Positions 54,912-64,000 of a stretch of DNA of 64,000 nt are shown here, in pieces. The notes beneath the pieces are model-generated. The model was not told the DNA's origin. It saw nothing but the letters and a program-made list of their open reading frames with translations, and made no database searches. Source of the DNA: Gammaproteobacteria bacterium (GTDB lineage: Bacteria; Pseudomonadota; Gammaproteobacteria; Burkholderiales; Gallionellaceae); the NCBI GenBank assembly GCA_018814405.1, contig JAHIZO010000007.1:372001-436000 (forward strand). Direction: 5' to 3'. The translations under genes and the position numbers were made by a program. The number at the start of each line of letters is the position of its first letter. Position 1 is the stretch's first letter.

Positions 54912-56588
54912 ATGAGCAGCAACGCACCCGCCCCGGCCCCCGTTTCGAACTTCATTCGTACGATCATTGATGCTGATCTCGCCAGCGGCAAACACACGAG
55001 CATCGTCACCCGCTTTCCGCCCGAGCCGAATGGATACCTGCATGTCGGCCATGCCAAGTCTATCTGTCTGAACTTCGGGCTGGCGCAAGATTATAACGGC
55101 CTGTGCAATCTGCGTTTCGACGACACCAATCCGGAGAAGGAAAGTGAAGAATACGCGCTTTCAATCCAGGAGGATGTGCGTTGGCTTGGTTTTGAATGGA
55201 ATGGGGAGGTGCACTGGGCATCGGATTATTTCGATGCCTTGCACGACTTTGCGGTTGAGCTGATCAACAAAGGTCTGGCTTATGTGGATGACCTGACCCC
55301 GGAGCAGATGCGCGAATATCGCGGCACGCTCAAAGAACCGGGCAGAAACAGCCCCAACCGCGACCGCAGCGTGGCGGAGAACCTCGACCTGTTCGCGCGT
55401 ATGAAGGCCGGTGAATTCGCCGACGGCGCGATGGTGCTGCGTGCCAAGATCGATATGGCTTCGCCCAATATGAACATGCGCGATCCGGCGATCTACCGTA
55501 TCCGCCGCGCGCATCACATCCGTACTGGTGACAAGTGGTGCATCTACCCGATGTACGACTACACACATTGCATCTCCGATGCGCTGGAAGGCATCACCCA
55601 TTCCATCTGTACGCTGGAGTTCGAGGATCACCGGCCCCTGTACGACTGGGTGTTGGACAACCTCAGCATCCCGTGCCACCCGCGCCAGTATGAGTTCTCG
55701 CGGTTGGAGTTGCACTACACCATCACCAGCAAGCGCAAGCTATTGCAACTGGTGACCGAAAAGAAAGTAAGCGGCTGGGACGACCCGCGCATGCCCACCA
55801 TTAGCGGTATGCGTCGCCGTGGCTACACGCCGGAAGGCATCCGCGAATTCGCCAAGCGCATCGGTGTCTCCAAGAGTGAGAACAGCGTCGACATGGCGAT
55901 CATGGAAGGTGCGATCCGCGAAGATCTTGAACTGCGCGTAGCGCGTGTGATGGCAATCATCAATCCTTTGAAAGTGACCATCACCAATGCCGAAGGCGCA
56001 TTGACACGTGAAGCGGATTTCCACCCCAACGTGCCGGAACTTGGCAAGCGTGTGGTGCCGTTCAGTAGTGAGCTATTCATTGAAGCCGACGATTTTGCCG
56101 AAGTGCCGCCGTCCGGTTGGAAGCGTCTTACTCTCGGCGGCGAGATCCGTTTGCGCCACAGTTATGTGATGCGTTGCGACGAAGTGGTGAAGGATGCAGA
56201 TGGGAAAGTGGTCGAGCTCAAGTGCAGCATTGACCACAACACGCTGGGCAAAAACCCAGAAGGACGCAAAGTGAAAGGCGTGATCCACTTCCTTTCCTGC
56301 GAGCACGCATTGCCTGCGGAGATTCGACTTTACGATCGCTTGTTCAGCGTGCCCGAGCCGGATGCTGACAAGGACGTGGATTTCCATGGCTATCTGAATT
56401 CGGAGTCACTCACGATTGTGCAAGGCTGGGTCGAGGCAAGCGTAAAAGACGCAGCCCCCGAAACACGTTACCAGTTCGAGCGACTGGGCTACTTCTGTAC
56501 TGATCGTCGTGACCATCAACCTGGCGAAAAACTGGTGTTCAACCGTACGGTCACACTGAAAGATTCTTGGGCGAAAGAGCAGAAATAA
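54912..56588 (+). CDS. glnS: Glutaminyl-tRNA synthetase
   Basis: 558 residues. The class I HIGH motif is HVGH in [12 protein letters not shown] (about residues 38-49), and the KMSKS loop is ITSKRKL. It charges tRNA(Gln) with glutamine. The C-terminal anticodon beta-barrels follow the usual pattern. A TAGAAT element at 54870-54875 may be the -10 box. It is one base ahead of cysS. Confidence 0.98.
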   Translation: MSSNAPAPAPVSNFIRTIIDADLASGKHTSIVTRFPPEPNGYLHVGHAKSICLNFGLAQDYNGLCNLRFDDTNPEKESEEYALSIQEDVRWLGFEWNGEVHWASDYFDALHDFAVELINKGLAYVDDLTPEQMREYRGTLKEPGRNSPNRDRSVAENLDLFARMKAGEFADGAMVLRAKIDMASPNMNMRDPAIYRIRRAHHIRTGDKWCIYPMYDYTHCISDALEGITHSICTLEFEDHRPLYDWVLDNLSIPCHPRQYEFSRLELHYTITSKRKLLQLVTEKKVSGWDDPRMPTISGMRRRGYTPEGIREFAKRIGVSKSENSVDMAIMEGAIREDLELRVARVMAIINPLKVTITNAEGALTREADFHPNVPELGKRVVPFSSELFIEADDFAEVPPSGWKRLTLGGEIRLRHSYVMRCDEVVKDADGKVVELKCSIDHNTLGKNPEGRKVKGVIHFLSCEHALPAEIRLYDRLFSVPEPDADKDVDFHGYLNSESLTIVQGWVEASVKDAAPETRYQFERLGYFCTDRRDHQPGEKLVFNRTVTLKDSWAKEQK

Positions 56589-56589
56589 C

Positions 56590-57987
56590 ATGCTGAAGAT
56601 CCACAACACCCTTGCCCGCGACAAACAGGAATTCACACCTATCGAAGCCAACAAAGTGCGCATGTATGTATGCGGCATGACCGTGTATGACTACTGCCAT
56701 CTCGGCCATGCGCGCGTGATGGTGGTGTTCGATATGGTGTATCGCTGGCTAAAGTCTTCCGGCTACGGCGTCACCTATGTGCGCAACATCACCGACATCG
56801 ATGACAAGATCATCAAGCGCGCGGCGGAGAACAAGGAGTCCATCCATACCCTGACCCAGCGCTTCATCGATGCCATGCATGAGGATGCCGATGCGCTCGG
56901 CGTACAACGTCCGGACCACGAACCGCGCGCCACACAGTTCATTCCGCAGATGCTGCAGATGGTTGAGCAACTGGAGCAGAAAGGCCTTGCTTACCAAGCG
57001 GCGGATGGCGATGTGAACTACGCCGTGCGCAAATTCGAGGGTTACGGAAAACTTTCAGGCAAGTCGCTGGAAGACTTGCGTGCCGGAGAGCGAGTAGAGG
57101 TGGCTTCGGACAAGAACGACCCGCTCGACTTCGTGTTGTGGAAACACGCAAAGGATGGCGAAGCGGACGAAGTGAAATGGGATTCAAAGTGGGGCAAGGG
57201 CCGTCCCGGCTGGCACTTGGAATGTTCGGCGATGGGCTCCGAATTACTGGGCAAGCACTTCGACATCCACGGCGGCGGTGCCGACCTGCAGTTTCCGCAC
57301 CACGAGAACGAGATAGCCCAGAGCGAAGGCGCGCACCAGTGCCAGTACGTGAACTACTGGATGCACAACGGCTTCGTGCGCGTGGACAACGAGAAGATGT
57401 CCAAGAGCCTGGGGAACTTCTTCACCATCCGCGAAGTGCTAAAGAAATACGATGCCGAAGTCGTGCGCTTCTTCATCCTGCGTGCGCACTACCGCAGCCC
57501 GTTGAATTACTCGGACCATCATCTGGACGATGCGAAGGGCGCATTGACGCGACTCTATACAGCATTGAAGTCAGCACCCGCTGACGTGAAGGATGTGGAT
57601 TGGAACGAGGCGCATGCCCAGCGTTTCAAAGCCGCGATGGATGATGATTTCAACACCCCGGAAGCCGTCGCCGTGCTGTTCGACCTCGCTAATGAAGTGA
57701 ATCGTAGTCACTCGGCAGAAGCGGCTGTGCAACTCAAAGCACTGGGGGGCGTATTGGGTTTGTTGCAAAGAGATGCTCATGAATTCCTGCAAGGCGGGCC
57801 AAGCTCTGAGGACTATTCAAAATTTCAGAAATATACGGACGCCTTGATAACTGAGCAAATCGAAGGTCGAGCAGCTGCTAAGAAAGCGAAGAACTTCGCC
57901 GAGGCGGATCGTATCCGCAAGGAATTGCTGGATGCGGGGATCGTCCTCGAAGATACCGCGCAGGGGACGAGTTGGCGCAGGGCTTAA
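56590..57987 (+). CDS. cysS: Cysteinyl-tRNA synthetase
   Basis: 465 residues. Zinc ligand C28 (YVCGMTVYD), HIGH as HLGH (37-40), GWHLECSAM (second zinc cysteine) and KMSKSLGNF are present. It charges tRNA(Cys). It follows glnS by one base and ends by overlapping the convergent pilin-like gene by four bases. Confidence 0.98.
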   Translation: MLKIHNTLARDKQEFTPIEANKVRMYVCGMTVYDYCHLGHARVMVVFDMVYRWLKSSGYGVTYVRNITDIDDKIIKRAAENKESIHTLTQRFIDAMHEDADALGVQRPDHEPRATQFIPQMLQMVEQLEQKGLAYQAADGDVNYAVRKFEGYGKLSGKSLEDLRAGERVEVASDKNDPLDFVLWKHAKDGEADEVKWDSKWGKGRPGWHLECSAMGSELLGKHFDIHGGGADLQFPHHENEIAQSEGAHQCQYVNYWMHNGFVRVDNEKMSKSLGNFFTIREVLKKYDAEVVRFFILRAHYRSPLNYSDHHLDDAKGALTRLYTALKSAPADVKDVDWNEAHAQRFKAAMDDDFNTPEAVAVLFDLANEVNRSHSAEAAVQLKALGGVLGLLQRDAHEFLQGGPSSEDYSKFQKYTDALITEQIEGRAAAKKAKNFAEADRIRKELLDAGIVLEDTAQGTSWRRA

Positions 57988-58733
57988 GGTAGTTTGCCGG
58001 CTGTCACCATACGATTGAGCAGAACCTGATTCGATATCCAGACCACCAAATCATCGAACTCTCCATTGGTGACTGATGAGGCAGTCGGGGTGTGGCTGAC
58101 GAAGAACCTGTCACCATCCAGATTCTCTGCTTCATCGGCACCGGTCCCGCCGGATGCGCCATTCTTGCCGGTAGAGAAGATCACGACTGGTACGCCCGTA
58201 TCCGCAGTCAAGGCTTCTCCCGTAGCGCAGTCAGTGGCCGTGATGCCTGTGGAGGTGGTGCATACCAGCAGTGTGGGGTTCAGTGATGAGAGGCCGACCG
58301 TAGCCATGCCGTCAGCAGTTGTGTATTTCGAAGAATTCCAGTTAGTGACGACATAGCGGATGGGGTTGTCCCAGGCATCGAGCACCAGCCCTTGCTCATT
58401 TAATGAATTCAGCCCCAGCGTCGCTCCCGGCACATATCCATCAAAGAAGTTGCTGCAAGTGCCGCCCGTACTGGGACTCTCGACACCATTGCTGCTGGTC
58501 GTTGCGGGGCAAGGCAAGCGACCTTTGATGATGGCGAAGCCGATCAAAGCCTGTTGTATCTCTTCCAGCTGCTTTTTCGTCTCAGCCGATCGCCTTTGCT
58601 CTATCTGCCCGGAAATGGTGGGCACTAAACCCGCAAGCAATAACGTGACGATCGCCAGCACCATGGACATCTCGACCAGCGTGAAACCTTGCGTGTTGGC
58701 GGGACTTGCTGAAAGCGGCTTCATTCGATTCAT
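57984..58733 (-). CDS. Type IV pilin-like protein at the end of the pilus operon
   Basis: 249 residues from the ATG at 58733, which overlaps the upstream stop as ATGA. The prepilin cleavage site is [21 protein letters not shown] after an unusually long leader of about 15-16 residues, with Glu5. The body has GRLPCPA, a common pseudopilin pattern, and several cysteines. It is a large minor pilin or pseudopilin, last gene of the operon and convergent with cysS. Confidence 0.85.
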   Translation of the reverse strand: MNRMKPLSASPANTQGFTLVEMSMVLAIVTLLLAGLVPTISGQIEQRRSAETKKQLEEIQQALIGFAIIKGRLPCPATTSSNGVESPSTGGTCSNFFDGYVPGATLGLNSLNEQGLVLDAWDNPIRYVVTNWNSSKYTTADGMATVGLSSLNPTLLVCTTSTGITATDCATGEALTADTGVPVVIFSTGKNGASGGTGADEAENLDGDRFFVSHTPTASSVTNGEFDDLVVWISNQVLLNRMVTAGKLP

Positions 58734-60445
58734 GGGCAATTGTTCTTTCCATCAATGCACAAAACCGTATCGTTGACGGTGTTGTAGTCGGGCTCAGAAA
58801 TCCGATGCGTTACGAAGTCGGGCGTTGGTGTGGCGGGGGTCTTCCCTGCCGCATTCACCCCTTCTAAAAAATTCGAGACGGTGTCAATCGTGCTGCGGTT
58901 TTGTCCTGCCAACGTTTTGGAGGCAGCGACCACGACAGCATGATAGCTACCGGAGCCGGCATTGGTATGCCCAGTTCCTGTGATGCTTAAGCAGGTTGCT
59001 CCAGTCGTGCAGCTGCCTGTCCCGTCTGGCTGGTAACCATCAGCGATCTGTAAAAACACCCAGTCCCGCCATGCGGCCCATGAATTCGAATCGAAGAATG
59101 ACTGGCACGAGGTGCCGACCCAGGCGCTGGGCATGCTGCTGCCGCCAGTGCAGTCGTTGATCTCGGCAAAGGCCGCATCCAGCTTGGTTTGCATGGTTGA
59201 AGTGTTGGTGCAAGTCTTGGGTGAGCCGCTGCAATAATCATCTACATATTTACCAGCTGATCGTATCGGATCGGACCAAGGCAGGTTGTAAGGCGGATCC
59301 TCAGCGAAATCCTTCAAGTCTTCACCTGCATCATTCAGTACGTTTCCTGTTGCGCCGGGTCCTGTGTAGGCATCCAGTGCATTCTGCACTTGTTGGAGGG
59401 CATCATTCAGCGCGGTGATCTGAGCGGCGTCAAAACTACTCAGGGGGCTTGAGCTACTTGGGCAGGTGCCCGTGCCACCTGAGCCGCTGATGTTGGGCAC
59501 ATCTGGGAATCGCCCGAATCGGAAGCCCGGAGTGCCAGTGCGGTTCGGTGCGATGTTGTTACTCAACGATACTGCCCAAGGATACTTATGGTCGGGATTC
59601 GAGGCATCGGCTGCATAATCATCCAGACACTTCTTCGCTTGGCGGGCGATGCGCTTCTGGATGCTGTTCCAGATATCCTGACGTGTGATGTAAAGGATCT
59701 GGTCATTGGTGCTGGATGTGACGTTGCCGTTGGCGTCGCGATGTTCGTGCGGCAGGATCAACTTGCCCGAGGCGATGTTGGAATTATCAATGGCAGGGGA
59801 ATGCGCAGTGTCGTTCTCAAGATAGGCGGCTGCGGTGTAGTTTCCCCCGCAGGTCGGTGCTGCAGAACTGGCAGTTCTGGCACTGTTGCCACTCAATGGT
59901 GGTCCAGGGGCGATAACGGCGGCGACGACCTCGCCAGCCTCAACGATACTTCCATTGTCAGCATAGATCGTGAACTCGCCGGGGTTGTCCCAGTTCATCG
60001 TGGTGCCCGAAGCTGCCGGGTTGTTCTTGTATTTGCCGGAAACGGCATACCAGAGGCATTCGCCAGCGCCATCATAGAGTGCGGGAAGGTCGAGTGTGCG
60101 CCAGGGTAGTCTGCCGATGGTGTGATCTCCGGCGTTGCCGCAGGTCTCAGAGGTGCCTTCGTAGGGGGACGATCCTCCGGCTGTGCCGTCCATGTCAGGG
60201 CACGGCAGGAAGCCATGTGCGCCGGCATGCGTGTCGCCGTAAGTCAACGCGTAACCGATAAGGGCTTCCTTGGCTTTGGCCAAAGATTCTGCGCTTGAAT
60301 GATTGCGGCGGTTCTGCAGGGTGGTGCCGCTCAGCGAGGAGACAAAAACCGTTGTGATGCCTATCACCAGTATGACGAGCATGACCAGCAGGGCCCCGCC
60401 CTTTTGATATTTACCACCAGTGATCGCTAGAAGGGAGAATGGCAT
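58730..60445 (-). CDS. Large minor-pilin-like protein (PilX/tip type)
   Basis: 571 residues from the ATG at 60445 (GAAGGTGCGCGCG upstream). An N-terminal membrane helix (about 18-37, GALLVMLVILVIGITTVFVSSLSG) with a short basic leader (YQKGG) has the look of PilX/GspK-like minor pilins, although it lacks a classical G-FTLxE site. The remaining 530 residues are Gly/Ser/Asn-rich with paired cysteines, more like a secreted adhesin-like domain. In other pili, proteins of this size sit at the tip. It is between the assembly genes and the last pilin. Confidence 0.72.
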   Translation of the reverse strand: MPFSLLAITGGKYQKGGALLVMLVILVIGITTVFVSSLSGTTLQNRRNHSSAESLAKAKEALIGYALTYGDTHAGAHGFLPCPDMDGTAGGSSPYEGTSETCGNAGDHTIGRLPWRTLDLPALYDGAGECLWYAVSGKYKNNPAASGTTMNWDNPGEFTIYADNGSIVEAGEVVAAVIAPGPPLSGNSARTASSAAPTCGGNYTAAAYLENDTAHSPAIDNSNIASGKLILPHEHRDANGNVTSSTNDQILYITRQDIWNSIQKRIARQAKKCLDDYAADASNPDHKYPWAVSLSNNIAPNRTGTPGFRFGRFPDVPNISGSGGTGTCPSSSSPLSSFDAAQITALNDALQQVQNALDAYTGPGATGNVLNDAGEDLKDFAEDPPYNLPWSDPIRSAGKYVDDYCSGSPKTCTNTSTMQTKLDAAFAEINDCTGGSSMPSAWVGTSCQSFFDSNSWAAWRDWVFLQIADGYQPDGTGSCTTGATCLSITGTGHTNAGSGSYHAVVVAASKTLAGQNRSTIDTVSNFLEGVNAAGKTPATPTPDFVTHRISEPDYNTVNDTVLCIDGKNNCP

Positions 60446-60456
60446 CGCGCGCACCT

Positions 60457-60813
60457 TCAGTCCTTGGGGGCGGCCTCGGGGCTGTCTAGCAGCAGTCGCT
60501 GTCCGACCTTGACCTTCACCGAATCTGTCTTTCCGGGAAGGATGACCGGTACGCTGGCCGGTGTGCGTGAGTCGGCTGAGCCGGCAGATTGTTGTTCGCC
60601 GTTGATCCATATGATGCGTTTTCCGCCATCGCGCTGGATCATGCCGTTGACGACGAGTGAGCGGCTGTTGTCGTCGCCGGCTTCGTCGGCACTGAGCACA
60701 TGCTGACGTTCCAATTGTGCACGTTCATTTGGTGTAAAGAACAGGCGGCCCAGATCGGCCGCTTGTGCGGTTGTGCTAAGTGCTATCAGGGCGAGGGCTA
60801 ATTGAATTTTCAT
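60457..60813 (-). CDS. Small exported pilus-operon protein (PilP/MshK-like position)
   Basis: 118 residues from the ATG at 60813 (GGAGCGCGCC upstream; ATGA overlap with the preceding gene). A signal peptide (1-19) is followed by a beta-rich stretch with VVNGMIQRDGGKRIIWINGEQ (about 55-75) and SVKVKVGQRLLLD, the pattern of MshK/GspC-like linker proteins (MNGIVxR-DG-xxxVWING). It is probably the periplasmic piece that links the inner-membrane platform to the secretin. The secretin gene is not in the window. Confidence 0.72.
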   Translation of the reverse strand: MKIQLALALIALSTTAQAADLGRLFFTPNERAQLERQHVLSADEAGDDNSRSLVVNGMIQRDGGKRIIWINGEQQSAGSADSRTPASVPVILPGKTDSVKVKVGQRLLLDSPEAAPKD

Positions 60814-61409
60814 GGCGCGCTCCGGTTCCTCATGGTGAACCACCCTCCAGCACATTGCGCTTTGAGCATTACGCCGCCGTTCTGTGCGGCGTCGGTACGG
60901 AAAAGCGCGCACTTGTCGAGCAGGAACCAGCCGGGCATCTGGCGGCTAAGCGCGCCAAAGAAATTCAGCAGTTGGCCTTCATGCAGCAAGTCCAGCTCCA
61001 TAGTCATTGGGCTGATGCTAAGTGCGAAGTTGCCCGCGTTCAGGGGCGGATTGGGGGCGTAAGTGCTTTGCGGTGCGATGTTGTATTTGAAGTCGGGCAG
61101 CAGGTTCTGGTTGCGCAGCCTTTCCAGACCCTCTATCCAATCTAGGCGTTGTTCGCTGCCAATGACTTTTTGTGTGACCAATGCGTCATATTCCATCTGG
61201 TATGAAGACATGTTCTCTTGATCGTTTTGTGCGGTGAGGAGCTGATCGCGCGCCGCATTGAGTTGGCGCTGGGCCTGCTGCAGCTCTTTGAGAGATTGCT
61301 GCTGGATGTCGGCGCTGTAATTGATCAGACCAACTGCAACACCTGTGCAAAGCAGGCACGCAAGCAAACTCCATTTGATCTCTCCGAGGTCGTCTGTAGA
61401 GAAGCTCAT
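60810..61409 (-). CDS. PilO/MshJ-like membrane assembly protein
   Basis: 199 residues from the ATG at 61409 (ATGA overlap). One membrane helix (about 13-30), a coiled-coil (about 35-75, rich in Gln and Leu) and a ferredoxin-like C-terminal domain match PilO/MshJ/GspM assembly proteins. It partners the PilM/PilN-like protein upstream and the small protein downstream. Confidence 0.76.
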   Translation of the reverse strand: MSFSTDDLGEIKWSLLACLLCTGVAVGLINYSADIQQQSLKELQQAQRQLNAARDQLLTAQNDQENMSSYQMEYDALVTQKVIGSEQRLDWIEGLERLRNQNLLPDFKYNIAPQSTYAPNPPLNAGNFALSISPMTMELDLLHEGQLLNFFGALSRQMPGWFLLDKCALFRTDAAQNGGVMLKAQCAGGWFTMRNRSAP

Positions 61410-62881
61410 GACGGTACCCTCCATATGATCTTAAGGGTGAACTGACCTTGTGACGCATCGGCACTCTGGCCACTGATACTGCCTTTTGAGGTGATATCCA
61501 ATGGCAGTGCTGTGGCGCTGACAGCATAGCCGTGCCGAATCAAGGCCTGTTCGAACTTCTCCAGATAAGCCAGCGCACCACGATGGTCGCTGCCGAATCC
61601 GCTAAGGGTGCCCTCGAAGGTGATGACTTGGGCTGGGTATGGTGTGGGGGCTGCATCTGCAGGGCTGGCTTGCCATGCAAGTTCGTTCAAGGTGATGCGC
61701 GGGAAGGATTCCAGCACCGCGCTCAACTCATAGATGATCCCTTGAGGAGGATGCGAATACTGGTTCAGGCTGCGTGCCAGCAACACAGCGGTCTTCATGT
61801 CAGCAGCAGGTACGGAGGTATTGGCGAAGTTGCGCTGAATACCTTGCGCTTGCGTTTGCAGTTGTGCCGTTTGCTTTAACAGCGGCTTGGTCTCTGAGGA
61901 GAATTGCTCGCTCTGCCAGAAGGCCATCCCGCCCCACATCAAGCCGAGTAACAGGATGAAGATGGCAAGGCCAAACAATACGAAGCGCAATTGCCACAAC
62001 ATGAAGAAGTGTGTGTGGGCTGAATTGGCGTAGTGCGCACTTGGCGGTTTGCCGGCCAAAAGATTGAGAAATAACGCTGTGCTGTCTGAATCTTCTATTT
62101 CCTGTTTGCACTTGTGCTTGCGAGCGAATTCGGTGATATCCAGATAGTTGAAATGCTGCTCTCCGTCACTGGAGAGTTTGGTGCTCAACTGGGCGATCTC
62201 ATTCGCATGGCACAGGATATAAACTTCCAGCACTTCTCCCGGCGGAGGCAGGGAAAGGCTTTTCAAATATTGTTGAGTGCGCGGTGTCTCCGAAATGATT
62301 GCTTCGATCAGCGTGCCGTTCTCATTGATCGGGATCAGGCGCGAGAAATGCAGCCGTTTATTGTGGAAGTACGTCTGTCGCAAGCCTGCATTCCGCTCCC
62401 AAGTCAGCAGCAGGATGTGTTCGGACTGTATGTCCTTCAGTAGCGGCGCACTGATGTTGGGGATGGAGTAGATGCCGGCGAGCGGGACATGGTTCTCCAA
62501 CAAGGCATCCAGCCAGGGGGTGATGCGCTGCGGATTGGTCAGGGCTGAGAACAGATAGTCGTCATCGCGGCGGCCTTCTTCCTGTCTCTTGAGCAGCGTC
62601 GCCTGGCGGAAAGGGGTGCTTCGGTAGTACTGTTCGAACTTGCGTTCGATAAGCGCAGAGCGGCTTGGTCCGATCAGATGCGGGATGGTCTCAAGGTGAA
62701 AATCTTCCTCGATGATGTCGACCAACAGATAGGTCGGGTTGTGATTCTGTTCAAGGAATGAGGAAAATTGCTCGCGGCCATCTGCGTCGTTGCTGAACTC
62801 GTGAGCGAAGGTCAGGCCCTTGCCGTTCCAGAGGTAGGCCTGGAAATTTTCTGCGCTGAGGAATAACAGGGTGCGTGCCAT
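61406..62881 (-). CDS. Fused PilM-PilN/MshI/GspL-like pilus assembly protein
   Basis: 491 residues. The N-terminal part (about 1-285) has the actin-like fold pattern of PilM/GspL cytoplasmic domains, a membrane helix is at about 295-325, and the C-terminal part (about 330-491) resembles PilN. In most type IV pili PilM and PilN are separate proteins; a fusion is the GspL or MshI-MshJ arrangement. It is two bases downstream of the PilC-like gene. Confidence 0.75.
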   Translation of the reverse strand: MARTLLFLSAENFQAYLWNGKGLTFAHEFSNDADGREQFSSFLEQNHNPTYLLVDIIEEDFHLETIPHLIGPSRSALIERKFEQYYRSTPFRQATLLKRQEEGRRDDDYLFSALTNPQRITPWLDALLENHVPLAGIYSIPNISAPLLKDIQSEHILLLTWERNAGLRQTYFHNKRLHFSRLIPINENGTLIEAIISETPRTQQYLKSLSLPPPGEVLEVYILCHANEIAQLSTKLSSDGEQHFNYLDITEFARKHKCKQEIEDSDSTALFLNLLAGKPPSAHYANSAHTHFFMLWQLRFVLFGLAIFILLLGLMWGGMAFWQSEQFSSETKPLLKQTAQLQTQAQGIQRNFANTSVPAADMKTAVLLARSLNQYSHPPQGIIYELSAVLESFPRITLNELAWQASPADAAPTPYPAQVITFEGTLSGFGSDHRGALAYLEKFEQALIRHGYAVSATALPLDITSKGSISGQSADASQGQFTLKIIWRVPS

Positions 62882-62883
62882 AG

Positions 62884-64000
62884 TCAGAGCTGTACTTTTC
62901 CGATGAGGTCATAGATGGGCGAGAGGACAGACAGCATCACCCAGCCGAGTAGTGCACCAAGGATCAAAGTCATGGCAGGTTCGATCATGACCTGTACTTT
63001 TTTGATTGCATCCTTTACGTCACGGTCATAAAAGTAACTGACGTTAAGCAGCGCTTGGTCGAGCTGGCCGGTGGCTTCGCCGACCTTGAGCATGCGCACC
63101 ACCAGCGGCGGGAAGATGCCCGTTTTCTGGAAGCTTTGTGTCAGGTTCTTGCCGGCTTCGATCTCGCTCATAACGTTCTGCAGACTTTGTGCGATGACCT
63201 GATTGTCCACCAGATCGCGCGAATTGGCGATGCAGTCCAGGATGGTGATGCCGGAACTGTACATCATGGCGAAGGTGTTGGCGAAGCGGGCCAGAATGAT
63301 CTTGCGCAGGATGGGGCCGGTGGGCCATATGTTCAGCTTCAGGTTGTCCACGTGGTATTGCAGCTTTGGATTGACCAGCAGCGCCAACTTGTAGCTGCCG
63401 AACAGCACGAATGGGGCGAGCAGGATCACATACCAATAGTTGACGAAGATATCCGATGTGGCCAGCAGGATGCGCGTTTGAATCGGGATCTCCTGCCCCA
63501 TGCCCTTGATGAAACCCACCAACTGCGGCACCAGATAGATCATCAGGAAAAAGGTGATGGCCAGCACGATGGTGCCGACGAAGGCCGGGTAGATCATCAT
63601 GGTCTTTGTTTGCGAGGCCATCTCGTCCTGCCACTTCAACGATTCCATGAGGTGTTTGAACACATCTACCAGTCTGCCGCTGTCCTCACCGGCCTTGGTC
63701 AGGTTTGAGGTGATCTTGTCGAATGCGTTGGGGTGTTCCGCCATCGCTTGTGAGAGCTTCTTTCCGCTCTCGATGGACTCCACCATGTTGGCGATGATCT
63801 CGCGAAAAGTTGGCTCTTCCATGGTGTCGCGCAGATCGGCCAGGCATTCCAGCAAGGGTACGCCGGCGCGGGAAAGTTGCTCAAGATTGAAAAAGAACGT
63901 GATGAGATCTACACGTTTGATCTTGGTAGCGCCGAACGAAGTTAAGTGTTCTTCTTCCTTCGCACTGATCAGGTCGAGACCACCGCGCTTGAGGCGCATC
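62884..64000 (-). CDS. PilC/MshG/GspF-type inner-membrane platform protein (partial)
   Basis: About 372 residues inside the window; the 5' end runs past the edge, since the family usually has about 30-40 more residues. Three membrane segments (about 138-160, 185-207, 340-362) and two GspF cytoplasmic repeats (LEQLSRAGVPLLECL near 38-52; FANTFAMMYSSGITILDCI near 240-258) identify the platform protein that recruits the extension ATPase. It is the first gene visible of the pilus operon; the ATPase gene would lie further upstream. Confidence 0.92.
   Translation of the reverse strand, partial: MRLKRGGLDLISAKEEEHLTSFGATKIKRVDLITFFFNLEQLSRAGVPLLECLADLRDTMEEPTFREIIANMVESIESGKKLSQAMAEHPNAFDKITSNLTKAGEDSGRLVDVFKHLMESLKWQDEMASQTKTMMIYPAFVGTIVLAITFFLMIYLVPQLVGFIKGMGQEIPIQTRILLATSDIFVNYWYVILLAPFVLFGSYKLALLVNPKLQYHVDNLKLNIWPTGPILRKIILARFANTFAMMYSSGITILDCIANSRDLVDNQVIAQSLQNVMSEIEAGKNLTQSFQKTGIFPPLVVRMLKVGEATGQLDQALLNVSYFYDRDVKDAIKKVQVMIEPAMTLILGALLGWVMLSVLSPIYDLIGKVQL

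Noticed and set aside
1..64000. tRNA, rRNA, riboswitch or prophage genes
   Set aside because: I checked the intergenic spaces and found no cloverleaf, rRNA-like sequence, conserved riboswitch core or phage gene.

Overview
The window looks like chromosomal core DNA of a betaproteobacterium, most plausibly of the Gallionellaceae/Nitrosomonadales group. This is an inference. It rests on the gene neighbourhoods (hemA-prfA-prmC; argH beside an AlgZ/AlgR-type pair; ppc beside hemC-hemD-hemX-hemY; kdsD-kdsC-lptC-lptA-lptB-rpoN-hpf-ptsN-hprK-rapZ), a moderately GC-rich composition, and a highly expressed Cyc2-like cytochrome-porin of the type known from neutrophilic iron oxidisers. I see no rRNA, tRNA, CRISPR array, prophage or intact insertion sequence.

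Layout. 0-4 kb: an exported barrel-like protein, then a minus-strand operon of a J-domain protein, three unrecognised proteins (two with acidic tails) and a SEC-C/UPF0149 protein. 4-10.5 kb: a divergent pyruvate-kinase-like protein; lipid genes (dgkA, olsB, olsA); a 44-codon small ORF; an EAL-CBS-GGDEF protein. 10.5-17 kb: a CHASE2 adenylate cyclase followed by a 1249-residue secreted NHL/Fn3/transglutaminase-like/TPR protein and a small exported partner. 17-20 kb: hemA-prfA-prmC. 20-26 kb: argH, a LytS/LytTR two-component pair, a ParA-like ATPase and two paralogous membrane sensor domains that have no output domain. 26-33 kb: ppc, then hemC-hemD-hemX-hemY. 33-46 kb: a 2Fe-2S reductase, an epimerase-like protein, ubiX, a Gx transporter and NusG-II protein, rapZ, hprK, ptsN, hpf, rpoN, the Lpt/Kdo genes and a CPA2 potassium/proton antiporter. 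46-48 kb: two type IV pilin genes flanking a decayed pilin fragment, with sigma-54-type promoters. 48-51 kb: an orphan histidine kinase and the Cyc2-like gene with a perfect palindrome, a consensus -35 box and a strong terminator. 51-54.7 kb: lpxH, a signal-peptide-bearing cyclophilin, an L,D-transpeptidase and a TPR protein. 55-58 kb: glnS and cysS. 58-64 kb: a tightly coupled type IV pilus-like assembly operon running off the right edge.

How the parts fit. The pilin genes carry sigma-54-type promoters and rpoN itself is in the window, so rpoN may regulate the pilins here. Several envelope functions cluster: LPS transport, Kdo synthesis, lipid A synthesis, ornithine lipids, peptidoglycan cross-linking and pili. 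Heme synthesis (hemA, hemC, hemD, hemX, hemY) fits a cytochrome-rich lifestyle. Two nucleotide second messengers (c-di-GMP turnover and cAMP synthesis) sit back to back at 8.5-12.6 kb. The intergenic stretch 46363-46885 holds a sigma-54 site, two terminators and the pilin remnant; no other stretch above 300 bases lacks a gene.
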